Source: an uncultured Clostridia bacterium
Lineage (GTDB): Bacteria; Bacillota; Clostridia; Lachnospirales; CAG-274
Assembly: GCA_944383305.1 (NCBI GenBank)
Contig: CALWOZ010000012.1
Location: 1 to 58,743, forward strand
DNA: 58,743 nucleotides
Reading direction: 5' to 3'
Shown: in pieces, positions 35,482-45,289 of the stretch
Numbering within the stretch: position 1 is the first letter of the stretch
Layout of the letters: each line of letters opens with the position of its first letter
Translations under genes and position numbers: made by a program
Notes under the pieces: generated by a model
The model's input: the letters and a program-made list of their open reading frames with translations, nothing else
The model's database searches: none
What the model was told of the DNA's origin: nothing

Positions 35482-37103
35482 TTATAAAGCGATTATATTT
35501 TTTGTTATTTCCATTATTTCTTTATCATGATTTATTATAAGTATAATTTTATTTATACTCAATATTTTAATAATATCAATAAGTTCTCGTTTAGTATAAC
35601 TATCTAATGATGATGATGGTTCATCTAGTATTAAAAAGTCAAAATCTTTTAATACGGCAATTAATATTGCCATTTTTTGTTTTTCTCCGCCAGAAAGATT
35701 TTTAAAATTCTTATATAAAAGGTTACTAAATTTTTTACTTTGAAAAAAATTATATAAACCTAATTGTTTCAATTTATTATAAATCTTTTCTTCATTATAA
35801 TATTGTATTGTTATAGATTTAATTATATTTATACATAAATCATTATTAAATGTTGGCTCCTGTTGTACAATAGATATTTTATATTTTCTTAATTCATAAC
35901 TATTTATTTTATTTATATCAATATTATTATATAATATTTGTCCCTTTAAATTAGAATTAGATTTTATTATTCCCGTTATTATATTTATTAATGTACTTTT
36001 ACCACATCCATTTTTGCCAACTAAAATATAAATGTTGGATTTTTCTAATTTGAAGCTTAAATCTGATATTAAAAATTTTTCCTTTAAATTACTATAACAA
36101 AAACTTAAATTCTTAACTTGAATATTATCAATATGGCTTATTATAATATTTCCTTCTGTTTCCTCCTTAAAGTTATTAATTTCATTTATTCTATTAAATG
36201 AACTTTTAGCATTTGTAAATTCTTTTCCAAAATTTAAGTAGTATTTTATAGAACCTAGTAAAATAGAAAAATATGTACTTATTATAGTAAATTTTCCAAT
36301 TGTAATTTTTTCATTTATTATTAAAATAATTCCTAATATCAATGTTATAGATTGAAATATTATAGAAATAACATTATCTAAAGATGAAAATACTGTTGAA
36401 AGTTTTATATTTTTCATAGCAGATGTAAACAAATTTTTATATGAACATTCTAACTCTAATTCACTATTTTCATATAATGAATTTGTTTTTATACTTTTAA
36501 TAAATGAAATTTGATTGTTTAAATCTTGAAAGTAATTACTTTGATTTTCTTTAAACTCTATAGAAGAATGATATAATGGATTTCTTAATATCAAGTATGT
36601 TAATATATATATAGGAATAAAAAAAGTTATTACTATTAATAAACTCATATTTATTTTAGATAATATTATCAATGAGAAGATTATATTAATGATATTTATA
36701 AAGAATGCTATAATATTATTTAAAAAAATAATGATAATATATTAGAATCATTATTCATTCTTTGTGTAATATATGTACTATTATAATTTATAACTTCTAA
36801 ATATGGTAATTTTTGCATATGAAGAATTAATTTTTTATTTAAATCAAATGTAATATTCATTTGTAATTTTGAAGTAGTTACTGAGTTTAGATAACTTATA
36901 AATATAGAAATAAGATTTATAATTATAATAATTAAAGAATAACTTAAAACAATATCTATATTTTTGCTATATATTAAGTTATCTATTAAAGTTCCATTTA
37001 AGTAAGGAGTAATAATTTTTAATATATATAATATTATAGATAAAACTATATATAAATATATAATTTTATACTTAAAAATATATTCTTTAATGTACTTTAT
37101 CAT
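35482..37103 (-). pseudogene. ABC exporter (membrane domain plus ATPase), frameshifted
   Basis: The first part (37103-36720, 127 aa) is the N-terminal membrane domain, ending NDSNILSLFF and stop in a T7 run (plus-strand A7 at 36722-36728). One extra T would join it in frame, as LFFLNNIIAFFINI, to the second part (36672-35482). That part has more helices and an ATPase domain with Walker A GKNGCGKST, signature LSGGE and DEPSSSLD. There is no C39 peptidase domain. Whole, it would be a roughly 540-aa half-size peptide exporter. The frameshift may be real decay, homopolymer slippage or a sequencing error. Confidence 0.8.
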
Positions 37104-37146
37104 TTAACCTCTCCCTACTAAAATACTTTATTTTATAATTTAAATA

Positions 37147-38394
37147 TTATTTATCGTTATATATTATATCTAAGCATTTTGTTAATGCGTCTTCACCATT
37201 TTTCAAATAAACATCTGGTTTTGTACCTTCTATCTCATTTATTGTTCCATCACTATTTATACCAATACTTGCAGTAAACTGAAATATAAGTTTGGAATTT
37301 GGTAATACAATTTTTATAGGACCTCCATTTCCATCTTGAATACCATCTCCACCAGTATTTGTACCTATAATTGTTGCAAATCCTGTTTCTTTACATAGGT
37401 ATGTTAAGGCTTCAGATGCAGAATATACAGAATTGCTCACTAATAAATATATTTTTCCGTTAAATCCTATATTTTTTTCTTCATTTGGATAATAAACATT
37501 TTCTATAATATTAAAACTATCAAAACTATTAATTAGCTTTTCATCTAAATTTTTTATAGGAATATGGGTTATTGGTTTAATTGTTTTTTTAACACTTTCT
37601 GACATAAATTTTGTATTAGTATTAGTATTATTTAATAAGTATGTTTCATCATATTTTATTTGATTGTTTAGTAAATAGTCTATAATATATTTTTCATAAT
37701 AAGATGTACTTCCACCACTATTGTTTCTAATGTCAAAAATTATATTTTTATAATTTTTTATTTTTTTGTAATATTGTTTAAATATATTTTCATAATCTGA
37801 TGATATAATAAATGAATCTATTTGTATACAAGCTGTTTCACCTTCATCTATTATAGTTAATTTTGGCAATGATTCTTTGTTATTAACAGTTTTATTGTTA
37901 TTTTCTTCTAAATTTGAAATATAACTGTAAATATAACTACTTTTTTTAAATATTTTCTTTCGCATATTATATAATTTTTTTAAATAAGTTTCATTAGGAC
38001 TTTCTTCCATAAGTTCTTTAGTTTTGTATAATTCATAAGATAATAGTTCATTATAAAAACTGGTATCTATAAGTGTAAAATGACCTATATACTCAAACTC
38101 AGTACTTAAATTACTTAACAATAAATAAAAGTCATAAAAAGATTTACACTCATTAAGTTTTTCTTTGTATTCAATATAAATACTTTCTAAATTTTTTTTT
38201 GTTATATCTTCGAATAAATTATAATAAGGATAACTTTCTCTTATTTCTTTCCATAGGTATTCATAATCTTCACTTATATTATAATTGAATAAATAATCTA
38301 TTTTTTCAATTAAGCTATAATTAGTTTTTAAACTATACATAAAAAATATTAATAAAATTATTAAAATCATTATAAGACTCTTTATTTTTTTCAA
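37147..38394 (-). CDS. S41-family (C-terminal-processing type) serine protease
   Basis: 415 aa. N-terminal helix (about 4-22) then an extracytoplasmic domain. S41 core: IIFDIRNNSGGSTSYYE, nucleophile Ser in LLVSNSVYSASEALTYL (about residue 321) and the GTNTGGDGIQDGNGG region that carries the catalytic Lys/Gly loop in relatives. I see no clear PDZ domain. It lies between the Cys-rich peptide and the exporter genes, so cleavage of the leader or an extracellular step in peptide maturation is likely. 43 bp before the exporter start, so same operon. Confidence 0.8.
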   Translation of the reverse strand: MKKIKSLIMILIILLIFFMYSLKTNYSLIEKIDYLFNYNISEDYEYLWKEIRESYPYYNLFEDITKKNLESIYIEYKEKLNECKSFYDFYLLLSNLSTEFEYIGHFTLIDTSFYNELLSYELYKTKELMEESPNETYLKKLYNMRKKIFKKSSYIYSYISNLEENNNKTVNNKESLPKLTIIDEGETACIQIDSFIISSDYENIFKQYYKKIKNYKNIIFDIRNNSGGSTSYYEKYIIDYLLNNQIKYDETYLLNNTNTNTKFMSESVKKTIKPITHIPIKNLDEKLINSFDSFNIIENVYYPNEEKNIGFNGKIYLLVSNSVYSASEALTYLCKETGFATIIGTNTGGDGIQDGNGGPIKIVLPNSKLIFQFTASIGINSDGTINEIEGTKPDVYLKNGEDALTKCLDIIYNDK

Positions 38395-38427
38395 CTTATA
38401 ATATCACCTATCTTATATAAAGTATAT

Positions 38428-38476
38428 AAAAGGTTAAAGTAACTAAATGATAAATATTTAATTACTCTAATCTTTT
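38428..38476 (-). terminator. Stem-loop after the Cys-rich peptide gene
   Basis: 15-position stem with two G-U pairs (38428-38442 with 38462-38476), 19-nt loop. It follows the precursor gene and precedes the protease gene, the position where RiPP clusters often place a partial terminator to make excess precursor mRNA. Confidence 0.5.
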
Positions 38477-38532
38477 ATATTTTGTATTTTATATTTTAAT
38501 TAGAAAAAATATATTTTATATTGATTTTCTAT

Positions 38533-38724
38533 TTATGATATAGATTTATCTGTCATAAATAATGGACAATCAGGTGTATCTTTAAGACAATGTATGTTTG
38601 CCATACATTGGGAAGAACAATTATTTATACATGAATTTTGTACTCCACATCCTTCTACGTTACAAACCTCTATAAAACAACGTGTTAACTCATTTGAATT
38701 ACTATTAGTTACTAAATATTCCAT
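38533..38724 (-). CDS. Cys-rich peptide precursor (RiPP-like)
   Basis: 63 aa with eight Cys at 16, 21, 26, 32, 36, 40, 46 and 53 (RCFIEVCNVEGCGVQNSC, INNCSSQC, ANIHC, PDC). The first 15 residues are Cys-free (MEYLVTNSNSNELTR), like a leader. The Cys spacing (4,4,5,3,3,5,6) and the adjacent radical SAM/SPASM gene match the general layout of clostridial Cys-rich thioether peptides (ranthipeptide/SCIFF or Clo7bot-like), though the exact family is not determined. No GG cleavage site. Site AGGAG precedes ATG. Start is 65 bp after the maturase stop. Confidence 0.75.
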   Translation of the reverse strand: MEYLVTNSNSNELTRCFIEVCNVEGCGVQNSCINNCSSQCMANIHCLKDTPDCPLFMTDKSIS

Positions 38725-38789
38725 AATATCATCTCCTAAATTTGTATTTATGTAATTTTAATATATATTTTTTCTAAGTAAAACCAATA

Positions 38790-40082
38790 TTAATTATTTT
38801 TTAAATATATTACTGAATTGATTAACTTTTGATTTAAATTATATTTATATTCGTTACAATTATATTTATTACTTTTTCTAGTGAAAGGACATCCTCCCAT
38901 ACATATAGGTAAAATTTTACATTCACAACAACTTTTATCTTGTGTAGGGTCATTCATAATATAGTTTAAATATTTAGGTGTTATTTCTATTTTATCTTTT
39001 ATATTTCCAAAAGACATCTCTTTATTTCCCAAATCATTCCAACAATTGTATAAAGAACCATCTGCATCTATTACAAAAGAATTATAAAAGTCACATCCAC
39101 AAAAATTATTTATTCTTTTTGGGTAATCAAATTTTTTATAATTTTTATTTTGTTCCATTATTTGTTCAAATTCTTTTTTTATTTTTATAAATTCTTCTTC
39201 TGTAAAACAATCACTATCTTTATAACAATCATTATGAGATTGAACTCTTGCTATATATGGATTTATTAAACCATCTAGGTTATTTTCTTTTAATAATTTA
39301 ATAATTTCTTTATAATCATTCAAATTTGTTTTATCTAAGTTTATTCTTAAAGAGATATTAACTTCATTTTTAGAATTATATTTTTGTATATCAACTAAAT
39401 TTTGAAATATTTTTTTAAATGTACCTCCTCCATTTTTTAAAAATCGCCTTTTATTATGTATATTTTCATTACCATCTAATGTAATTTGAATACCATTTAT
39501 TTTTGAATTTTTTATTATATTAAAATTTTTCTCATTTAATAGATATCCATTTGAAACCATATAAGCACTATAATTAATATTGTTTTCTTCACATATTTTT
39601 ATAAAGTTTTCACTTAAATATTTTATTGTATCTATTGCTAATAATGGTTCACCTCCATACCAAGTAACTGAAAGTATATCTATATTTTTATGTGATTTTA
39701 ATTAATTTAAAATACTTTCTATAATGCTTTCATCCATATAAACTTCTTGTAATGAATTTTTTTCATAACAATATATACATCTAAAATTACAAGCAGATGT
39801 TGGAGCTATGGTAAGAGAGAGTAAATTTCTATTAAATCTAGATTCTAACATTTTAAATCTTATTAACTCTAACTCATCTAACTCATCATCAACTATAAAG
39901 TTTCCTATTTTTAACTGACTTAAAAGTTGATTATCTATGGAATCTAAATTTTCTGAATTATTAAAAATATCAAATTCCTCTTTATCCATTAAGGCTAAAT
40001 TGTTAGAAAGTGCATTATATGCTATAATCTTATTTTCATCTTCTTTATAATCTATAAAAAAATTATAATTTGATTTTTTCAT
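38790..40082 (-). pseudogene. Radical SAM/SPASM peptide maturase split by an in-frame TAA
   Basis: From ATG 40082 the protein has a RiPP-recognition-like N-terminus (NFFIDYKEDENKIIAYN), then the radical SAM CxxxCxxC as APTSACNFRCIYCYE. At 39704-39702 a TAA replaces one codon (ESILN*LKSHKN). Past it the same frame continues with SVTWYGGEPLLA, QITLDGNENIHNKRR and a SPASM domain (FCGCDFYNSF, DGSLYNCWNDLG, CCECKILPICMGGCPFTR) to 38790. Restored length 430 aa. No other damage is visible, so the lesion is recent or is a sequencing error. It would install thioether links in the adjacent Cys-rich peptide. Confidence 0.85.
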
Positions 40083-40211
40083 AATTTACCTCCTTATTAT
40101 ACTTCTTAATTAACTAAGTATTATGATTATTTTATATAAGTAATAAATAAATATAATTATAAATATCTATATTATATTAAAATTTAATATTTAATTTATT
40201 TGTATATATTA

Positions 40212-40313
40212 GCATAAAAAAAGACAAAAACTATATGTTGTCCCTCAAATGGGTGGTTTTTGTCCTTTATCGGTAAAAATTGCATTAATTTTCCAGTGTT
40301 AAAACTATTTTAG
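40212..40313 (-). repeat. Original copy of the kinase 3'-end duplication
   Basis: Covers the last codons of the AgrC-like kinase, its stop and its terminator. The partner is 35181-35283. Confidence 0.7.
40223..40264 (-). terminator. Terminator of the RR-kinase operon
   Basis: On the minus strand GACAAAAAC ... GTTTTTGTC followed by TTTTTTT. The loop includes CCCATTTGAGGG, able to form an inner stem. The maturase gene starts 140 bp later and probably has its own regulated promoter. Confidence 0.75.
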
Positions 40314-41583
40314 TAATAAATTTATTTTCTTTTATATCCATTTTTATAAAACCATTATATTTATTTACTATATTTTTTATACTTTTTAAGCCTAAACCGT
40401 GTTTATGACTTTCTTTTTTTAAAGTTTTTAAATTATTGTTATTATCAAATTTGACTTCTTTGAAGCTATTTTCTAGGTTAATAAATAAATTGTTTTTAAT
40501 ATATTTAATATTTATATTACTATATCTATCACTAACATTTTCTATTTTAATATTAGCTTCTATAATATTATCTATTAAATTGCCTAGCAAAGAAACTAAA
40601 TCTAATGAATCTATTTTTAAATCATAAGGGGCTAAAACATTGTATTCTAGCCTTATATTGTTATTTAGTATTTCTTGAAATTTAAAGTTTAATATACTAT
40701 CTATTAATAGATTTCCACTATTTATATTTATATTTTTATTTATTTTTACTTCTTTTGTTATATTATCTGTATATTTTATAATTTCATCTAAATTATTATC
40801 TTTTGAACATTTTTTTATGTAACTTATATGGTTTTTAAAATCGTGTCTAAATAATTCTAAACTTTCATAGTTATTTATTATAATATTAAATTGTTTTAAG
40901 TTAAATTCTTTTTCTCTTTCCAAAAGTTCTTTTTCTATTTTAGATTTTGTATAATCTAAAAAAAAGTCATATAAGGCGAATATTGTTAAATTAATTATAA
41001 TAAGTGATACACAAAGAAAAATAATTAATTTAACACTAGAGCTTTTGTCATATAAAAATAATAAAACTAATAGCATACTTATAAATGGTATGACAATTAG
41101 GGGAAACCAAAATATTTTAGGCATTTCTAAATTAAATTGCATTTTTTTAAAACTTTTAATAGATTTTAATGATATAAAGTTAAGTGCTAGTTGAAAAATA
41201 AAACCTAGTATTGTATTAAAATTATTATTATATCTAATTTGTATGTTAATATTTACAACAGCTTTGTTTATTAATATTGAGGTTATAACGTCTATAATAG
41301 ATAGAATAGTTATTATATACAATGTTAATAAAATTTTATTTTTCATTTTTGTCTTATAATTAAACTGTATTAAAAATACTATAAGTATATTAGTAAACAG
41401 TGTTATTAAGGGGATAGGGTATAATAAAAACATTAATGAAGATATAATAAAAAACAATATATATGAATATATCTCATATTTTTTATTAAACACTGCATCT
41501 TCGTCTAAAATTGTTTTTATGCTTTTATATATAATAAAAATATTTATTATATTATAAATTATATAAAATATATAATAAAACAT
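40285..41583 (-). CDS. AgrC/ComD-like quorum-sensing histidine kinase
   Basis: 432 aa. Six or seven membrane helices in residues 1-210, then a linker and the HPK10-type phospho-acceptor FRHDFKNHISYIKK (His about 246), N-box LLGNLIDNIIEAN and GHKL-type G region KKESHKHGLGLKSIKNIVNKYNG. Kinases of this class sense secreted peptides. Starts 1 bp after the regulator stop. No agrB/agrD genes are present, so the ligand may be the cluster's own peptide. Confidence 0.88.
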   Translation of the reverse strand: MFYYIFYIIYNIINIFIIYKSIKTILDEDAVFNKKYEIYSYILFFIISSLMFLLYPIPLITLFTNILIVFLIQFNYKTKMKNKILLTLYIITILSIIDVITSILINKAVVNINIQIRYNNNFNTILGFIFQLALNFISLKSIKSFKKMQFNLEMPKIFWFPLIVIPFISMLLVLLFLYDKSSSVKLIIFLCVSLIIINLTIFALYDFFLDYTKSKIEKELLEREKEFNLKQFNIIINNYESLELFRHDFKNHISYIKKCSKDNNLDEIIKYTDNITKEVKINKNININSGNLLIDSILNFKFQEILNNNIRLEYNVLAPYDLKIDSLDLVSLLGNLIDNIIEANIKIENVSDRYSNINIKYIKNNLFINLENSFKEVKFDNNNNLKTLKKESHKHGLGLKSIKNIVNKYNGFIKMDIKENKFITKIVLTLEN

Positions 41584-41584
41584 T

Positions 41585-42319
41585 TTAATAATACCTTTCG
41601 TCTAATAAATTAAAGTAGGTCTCTTTTATCTCTCTTATTCTATTTTTACTTAAGGGAAGTTCTTCTTCATTTGTTAATATTATTTTAAACTTATTAGGAC
41701 TAAAAATTTTTATATGATTAAAATTAACTAATATAGATTTATTAATTTTTATAAAATCATTTGATTTTAAAATTTCTTGTATTTTATTTAAACTATCTCT
41801 AAAAATATATTCGTTATTAGTTGTTATAAGTTTAATATTTTTTGATAGTTTTATTTTTTCAAAATATATTATGTCTTTATATTTAATTTTAAAAATAACA
41901 TTTTTAAAACTAAATATAAATTCTTCTGATTGTATTTTTAAATCATATAACATATCATTTAAAACTTTTTTTAATTTATTTTTATCAAGTGGCTTTATTA
42001 AAAAATTTGTTGGCTTTAAATCAAATAGTTTCATTGCGTATTTTTCAAAGTTTGATACATATACTATTTTCATATATCTATCTTTTAATTTGTTTCTTAT
42101 AAAATCTCCAACATCTACACCAGTTAAATCTCCTATTTGTATATCTAAAAATAAAATATCATATGTATATCCTAAGGTTAAATATTCTAAAAATTTATTA
42201 CCACTATTAAAAATGTCAATATTAAATTTTACATTATTTTCATTTTTATACTCTAATAAAATATTTTCTATTTCACTACATATATTAATATTATCATCAC
42301 AAATTGCTATATTTATCAT
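41585..42319 (-). CDS. LytTR-family response regulator
   Basis: 244 aa. Receiver with acidic D8-D9 (ICDDN), phospho-acceptor D59 (YDILFLDIQIG) and lysine in NFLIKPLDK. The LytTR DNA-binding domain follows (IIYFEKIKLSKNIKLITTNN, FIKINKSILVNFNHIK). It is an AgrA-like partner of the kinase. First gene of the accessory cluster on the minus strand, and the likely activator of the maturase-peptide-exporter genes downstream. Confidence 0.92.
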   Translation of the reverse strand: MINIAICDDNINICSEIENILLEYKNENNVKFNIDIFNSGNKFLEYLTLGYTYDILFLDIQIGDLTGVDVGDFIRNKLKDRYMKIVYVSNFEKYAMKLFDLKPTNFLIKPLDKNKLKKVLNDMLYDLKIQSEEFIFSFKNVIFKIKYKDIIYFEKIKLSKNIKLITTNNEYIFRDSLNKIQEILKSNDFIKINKSILVNFNHIKIFSPNKFKIILTNEEELPLSKNRIREIKETYFNLLDERYY

Positions 42320-42418
42320 TTAATTAATACTCCTATTTATTAGCCATATTTAACTATATTATAGCATATATTATAAAAAAATAAAGTTAATTAATATTTA
42401 TTTAAAATAGTATAATAT

Positions 42419-42459
42419 AAAAAAGTCCTTAACTATTTTAAAATAATTAAGGATTTTTT
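42419..42459 (-). terminator. Terminator of spo0A
   Basis: Minus-strand stem AAAAAATCCTTAA ... TTAAGGACTTTTT, 35 bp past the spo0A stop. Confidence 0.85.
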
Positions 42460-42493
42460 ATGATGATTATAAGTAAATTTAATAATTTATATA

Positions 42494-43273
42494 TTAGCTT
42501 GCTTTAAGTTCTAATCTTAATCTATCTGCTATAAGTGCAATAAATTCACTATTTGTAGGTTTTCCTTTATGATTATTTATAGTATAACCAAATAAACTAT
42601 CTATTGCATCTATTCTACCTCTGCTCCAAGCTACTTCTATAGCGTGTCTTATAGCACGTTCTACTCTACTAGGTGTAGTATTACATTTTTTAGCAATAGA
42701 TGGATACAACTCTTTTGTTATGTAGTTTAAAACATCTATATCGCCAATAGCCATTATAATAGCTTCGCGCATATAGTGATATCCTCTAATATGAGCAGGA
42801 ACACCTATTTCGTGTAGAATATTTGTAACTCTTGTTTCTAAATCTAAGTTAGAACAATTTATACCTAATTTAACTTCTTTTTTATTAGAAGATATAGGTT
42901 CTTTAAGTTGTTTGATACGAGATACTAAAAGCTCCATATCAAAAGGCTTTGCTATATAGTGTTTTGCACCTAGAGCAAACGCTTTTTGAGTAACTTGTTC
43001 TTGAGTTACAGCTGTTAACATAATACACATTGTTTTAATATTTTTTTCTAAAGACAACTTTTCTAAAACACCTATACCATCAAGGTGAGGCATAACTTCG
43101 TCTAACAAAACAACATCTGGTTTTAACTCTATAATTTTTTCATATGCTTGTACTCCATCAAAAGCCATATCTAAAACTTCTATTTCTGGTTGTTTATCTA
43201 AATAATTTTTTAAAATATCACAAAAATCTTTATTATCATCTGCTAACAAAACACTTATTTTATCCGAGTTCAC
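42494..43273 (-). CDS. spo0A: Sporulation master regulator Spo0A
   Basis: 259 aa. Receiver with D12-D13 (LLADDN), phospho-acceptor D58 ([11 protein letters not shown]) and lysine in YIAKPFD. The C-terminal Spo0A DNA-binding domain is highly conserved: [16 protein letters not shown], then [21 protein letters not shown] (recognition helix) and [18 protein letters not shown]. Presence implies the ability to form spores or a recent ancestor that could. In clostridia Spo0A is phosphorylated by orphan kinases; a candidate lies 1.3 kb upstream at 44559. Confidence 0.97.
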   Translation of the reverse strand: MNSDKISVLLADDNKDFCDILKNYLDKQPEIEVLDMAFDGVQAYEKIIELKPDVVLLDEVMPHLDGIGVLEKLSLEKNIKTMCIMLTAVTQEQVTQKAFALGAKHYIAKPFDMELLVSRIKQLKEPISSNKKEVKLGINCSNLDLETRVTNILHEIGVPAHIRGYHYMREAIIMAIGDIDVLNYITKELYPSIAKKCNTTPSRVERAIRHAIEVAWSRGRIDAIDSLFGYTINNHKGKPTNSEFIALIADRLRLELKAS

Positions 43274-43347
43274 AACAATACCTCCAAAATTTATATATTA
43301 TTATTTATAATAGGAATATTATTTTAGTACAAAGTACTAAAAAGTTA

Positions 43348-43815
43348 CTATTTATTGTTAAGGCTAGAAATTTTTGATAAGTATGCATTAGTATATTTTA
43401 GATTTTTAGTAATATCTTCACCAAACCAATCTGGTGGATTAAAATCATAAGCTTCTTTAATACTATTAAATTCTACCTCAACATTTTTAAATCCTTTTAA
43501 GTTACCTTCATAAATATCAAGTTCTGCTTTTAAATTATTATCTAATAAGATAATATATCTAGTTTTTATAATAGGTTCACCTTCTATTTTTAACCAAAGA
43601 TTATCAAATTCCTCTTTATTTATTTCTTTTTCTATTTCTTGTCTTTGAATATCACCCTTTCCTTTAAAAGTAAATATATATTTTTCATTTATTTGTCTAA
43701 TTCTAAGAACAGGATTTGTAGATATATACCCTTGTTTGATATAAAATTTTTGGCATCCTTGTATATTTGGCATATATTTAACTAAAAATTTTCTTTCTAT
43801 TTCCATATTTTCCAT
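43348..43815 (-). CDS. CYTH-domain (inorganic triphosphatase-like) protein
   Basis: 155 aa from ATG 43815, selected because GGAGGT lies 8 nt upstream. The ExExK signature appears as MEIERKFLVK, with further tunnel residues VLRIRQINEKYIFTFKGKG, EIEKEI, LKAELDIYEGNLKG and NVEVEF. CYTH proteins hydrolyse triphosphates such as tripolyphosphate, or act as class IV adenylate cyclases; the small size fits a triphosphatase. Monocistronic, 74 bp from spo0A. Confidence 0.88.
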   Translation of the reverse strand: MENMEIERKFLVKYMPNIQGCQKFYIKQGYISTNPVLRIRQINEKYIFTFKGKGDIQRQEIEKEINKEEFDNLWLKIEGEPIIKTRYIILLDNNLKAELDIYEGNLKGFKNVEVEFNSIKEAYDFNPPDWFGEDITKNLKYTNAYLSKISSLNNK

Positions 43816-43984
43816 ATTAAGTACCTCCACTTTTTATTTTTGATTATAAATTAATTTAATATTTTTTTCAAACTTTTTGGCTATTTTTTTATAGTGTTAT
43901 ATATAAAAATTTATATATAATAATATAGTATAAGTTTATCTTATATTAAAGATTTAATAAGTACTAAATAAAAGTGAGGAATTT

Positions 43985-44389
43985 ATGAAAATTATATCTA
44001 AAAAACAACTTTTATATAATCTATATTTATTAAAAGTTATGCTTTTATATGTAGATAAACAAGAAATGAAAAATATAGATTTTATTAGTATTAATGCTTT
44101 TTGTGATTATTTAGATAATAAAAATAATAATAAATATAACTCATTAAATATTATAAAAAATATAGATAAATATATTCCTATAAGTATTTGTAACAATATA
44201 GATATTTATAGTCTACTAAAAAATAGTTTAAATAGTCTAGATTTAAAATATATTAACTATATGAAACAAATTATTTATAAAAAAGCTATATTATCATTTT
44301 TAGATTTATTATCTAAAGCTAATACAAAAAAAGAGTTTTTTATAATATTTGATAATTGTAATAACATTAGAGAATGCTATTATAATTAA
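43985..44389 (+). CDS. Hypothetical protein, 134 aa
   Basis: Lys/Asn/Ile-rich and predicted mostly helical (KKQLLYNLYLLKVMLLYVDK, SLLKNSLNSLDLKYINYMKQ). No signal, membrane helix or motif recognised. A site GTGAGGA lies 6 nt before ATG and a clear terminator follows, so it is probably a real gene. Confidence 0.6.
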   Translation: MKIISKKQLLYNLYLLKVMLLYVDKQEMKNIDFISINAFCDYLDNKNNNKYNSLNIIKNIDKYIPISICNNIDIYSLLKNSLNSLDLKYINYMKQIIYKKAILSFLDLLSKANTKKEFFIIFDNCNNIRECYYN

Positions 44390-44394
44390 ATTTA

Positions 44395-44415
44395 TTGCCC
44401 TTGTAATGAGGGCAA
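44395..44415 (+). terminator. Terminator of the gene at 43985
   Basis: TTGCCCT / AGGGCAA stem, 7-nt loop, followed by ATTTTATTATTTT. Confidence 0.85.
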
Positions 44416-44428
44416 ATTTTATTATTTT

Positions 44429-44539
44429 AATTAAACTTTATTATTTAAAATAAAAATTATAAAGTTACTTTTGTTTTAATTTTTATTGAAAAATAATATT
44501 AGGAATAGCTGTTTTTTGATACTGTGTATCAAAAAAATT
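44429..44539. repeat. Interspersed AT-rich intergenic repeat, copy C
   Basis: Shortest copy. Left end AATTAAACTTTATT with AAAAATTATAAAG and TTTTGTTTTAATTTTTATTG; right end TAGGAATAGCTGTTTTTTGA and the TACTGTGTATCAAAAAAATT hairpin. It sits between convergent genes, 20 bp from the kinase stop, and its right hairpin may act as that gene's terminator. Confidence 0.7.
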
Positions 44540-44558
44540 GATTATTACAAGGTTAATG

Positions 44559-45221
44559 TTATAATTTTTTGAATATAATTCTAGTTGTACAACCAATATC
44601 ATTATTATTAAATATAGTAAAATCACCATTTAGACTTTTCATTATATTTTTACAAATAGGTATACCTAATCCACTACCACTATCTTTATTTGTAAAAAAC
44701 GGTTCATATATTTTTTCATATATGTCATCATTAATACCTTCACCATTATCTATAACGTCAATGATAATATCATTATTTTTAATGTATATATTAGTTTGTA
44801 TAAAACCATTATTGCTTTTTATAGCTTCGACACAATTCTTATAAATATTTGATAAAACAATAGATATTTTAGAATATCCTCCCATTGTTTTAATACTGTC
44901 TATATTTTCAAAACAATTAAGGCTAAATGTTATATGGTTATAAACATTAAATTTTTCAATATGTTCTTTTATAAGATGAAATATATTTATATTTGAATCT
45001 GTATCATAATGTGGATTACAAAATAGTATAAAGTCAGACACTATTTCAGATATTTTATTAAGTTCATTTTTTATAATTTTAACATTTTTTTGATAACCAT
45101 TTAGTGCATCTTCAAGCTCTAATAATTCAATGTTAGCCTTTATGAGAGAAACAGGATTTTTGACTTCGTGAGCTAGAGCTATTGTTATATCTTTTGTTAA
45201 GTTGTTTTCATAAAAATACAA
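44559..45221 (-). CDS. Orphan histidine kinase without a sensor domain
   Basis: 220 aa, almost only kinase core. HisKA helix ALAHEVKNPVSLIKANIELLE with the phospho-His near residue 18, N-box VLSNIYKNCVEAIK, G1 IDVIDNGEGI, F-box EPFFTNKDSGSGLGIPICK (G2). No membrane segment or input domain. The HEVKNP dimerisation motif is that of NtrB/KinA-type kinases, which in spore formers feed Spo0A. Cytoplasmic. No partner regulator is adjacent; spo0A is 1.3 kb downstream. Confidence 0.88.
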   Translation of the reverse strand: MYFYENNLTKDITIALAHEVKNPVSLIKANIELLELEDALNGYQKNVKIIKNELNKISEIVSDFILFCNPHYDTDSNINIFHLIKEHIEKFNVYNHITFSLNCFENIDSIKTMGGYSKISIVLSNIYKNCVEAIKSNNGFIQTNIYIKNNDIIIDVIDNGEGINDDIYEKIYEPFFTNKDSGSGLGIPICKNIMKSLNGDFTIFNNNDIGCTTRIIFKKL

Positions 45222-45289
45222 AACTTAATCCTCCAAAATAAATTATTAATATTTTTTATTTATTAATTTTATATCTAATGACTAAAAAT

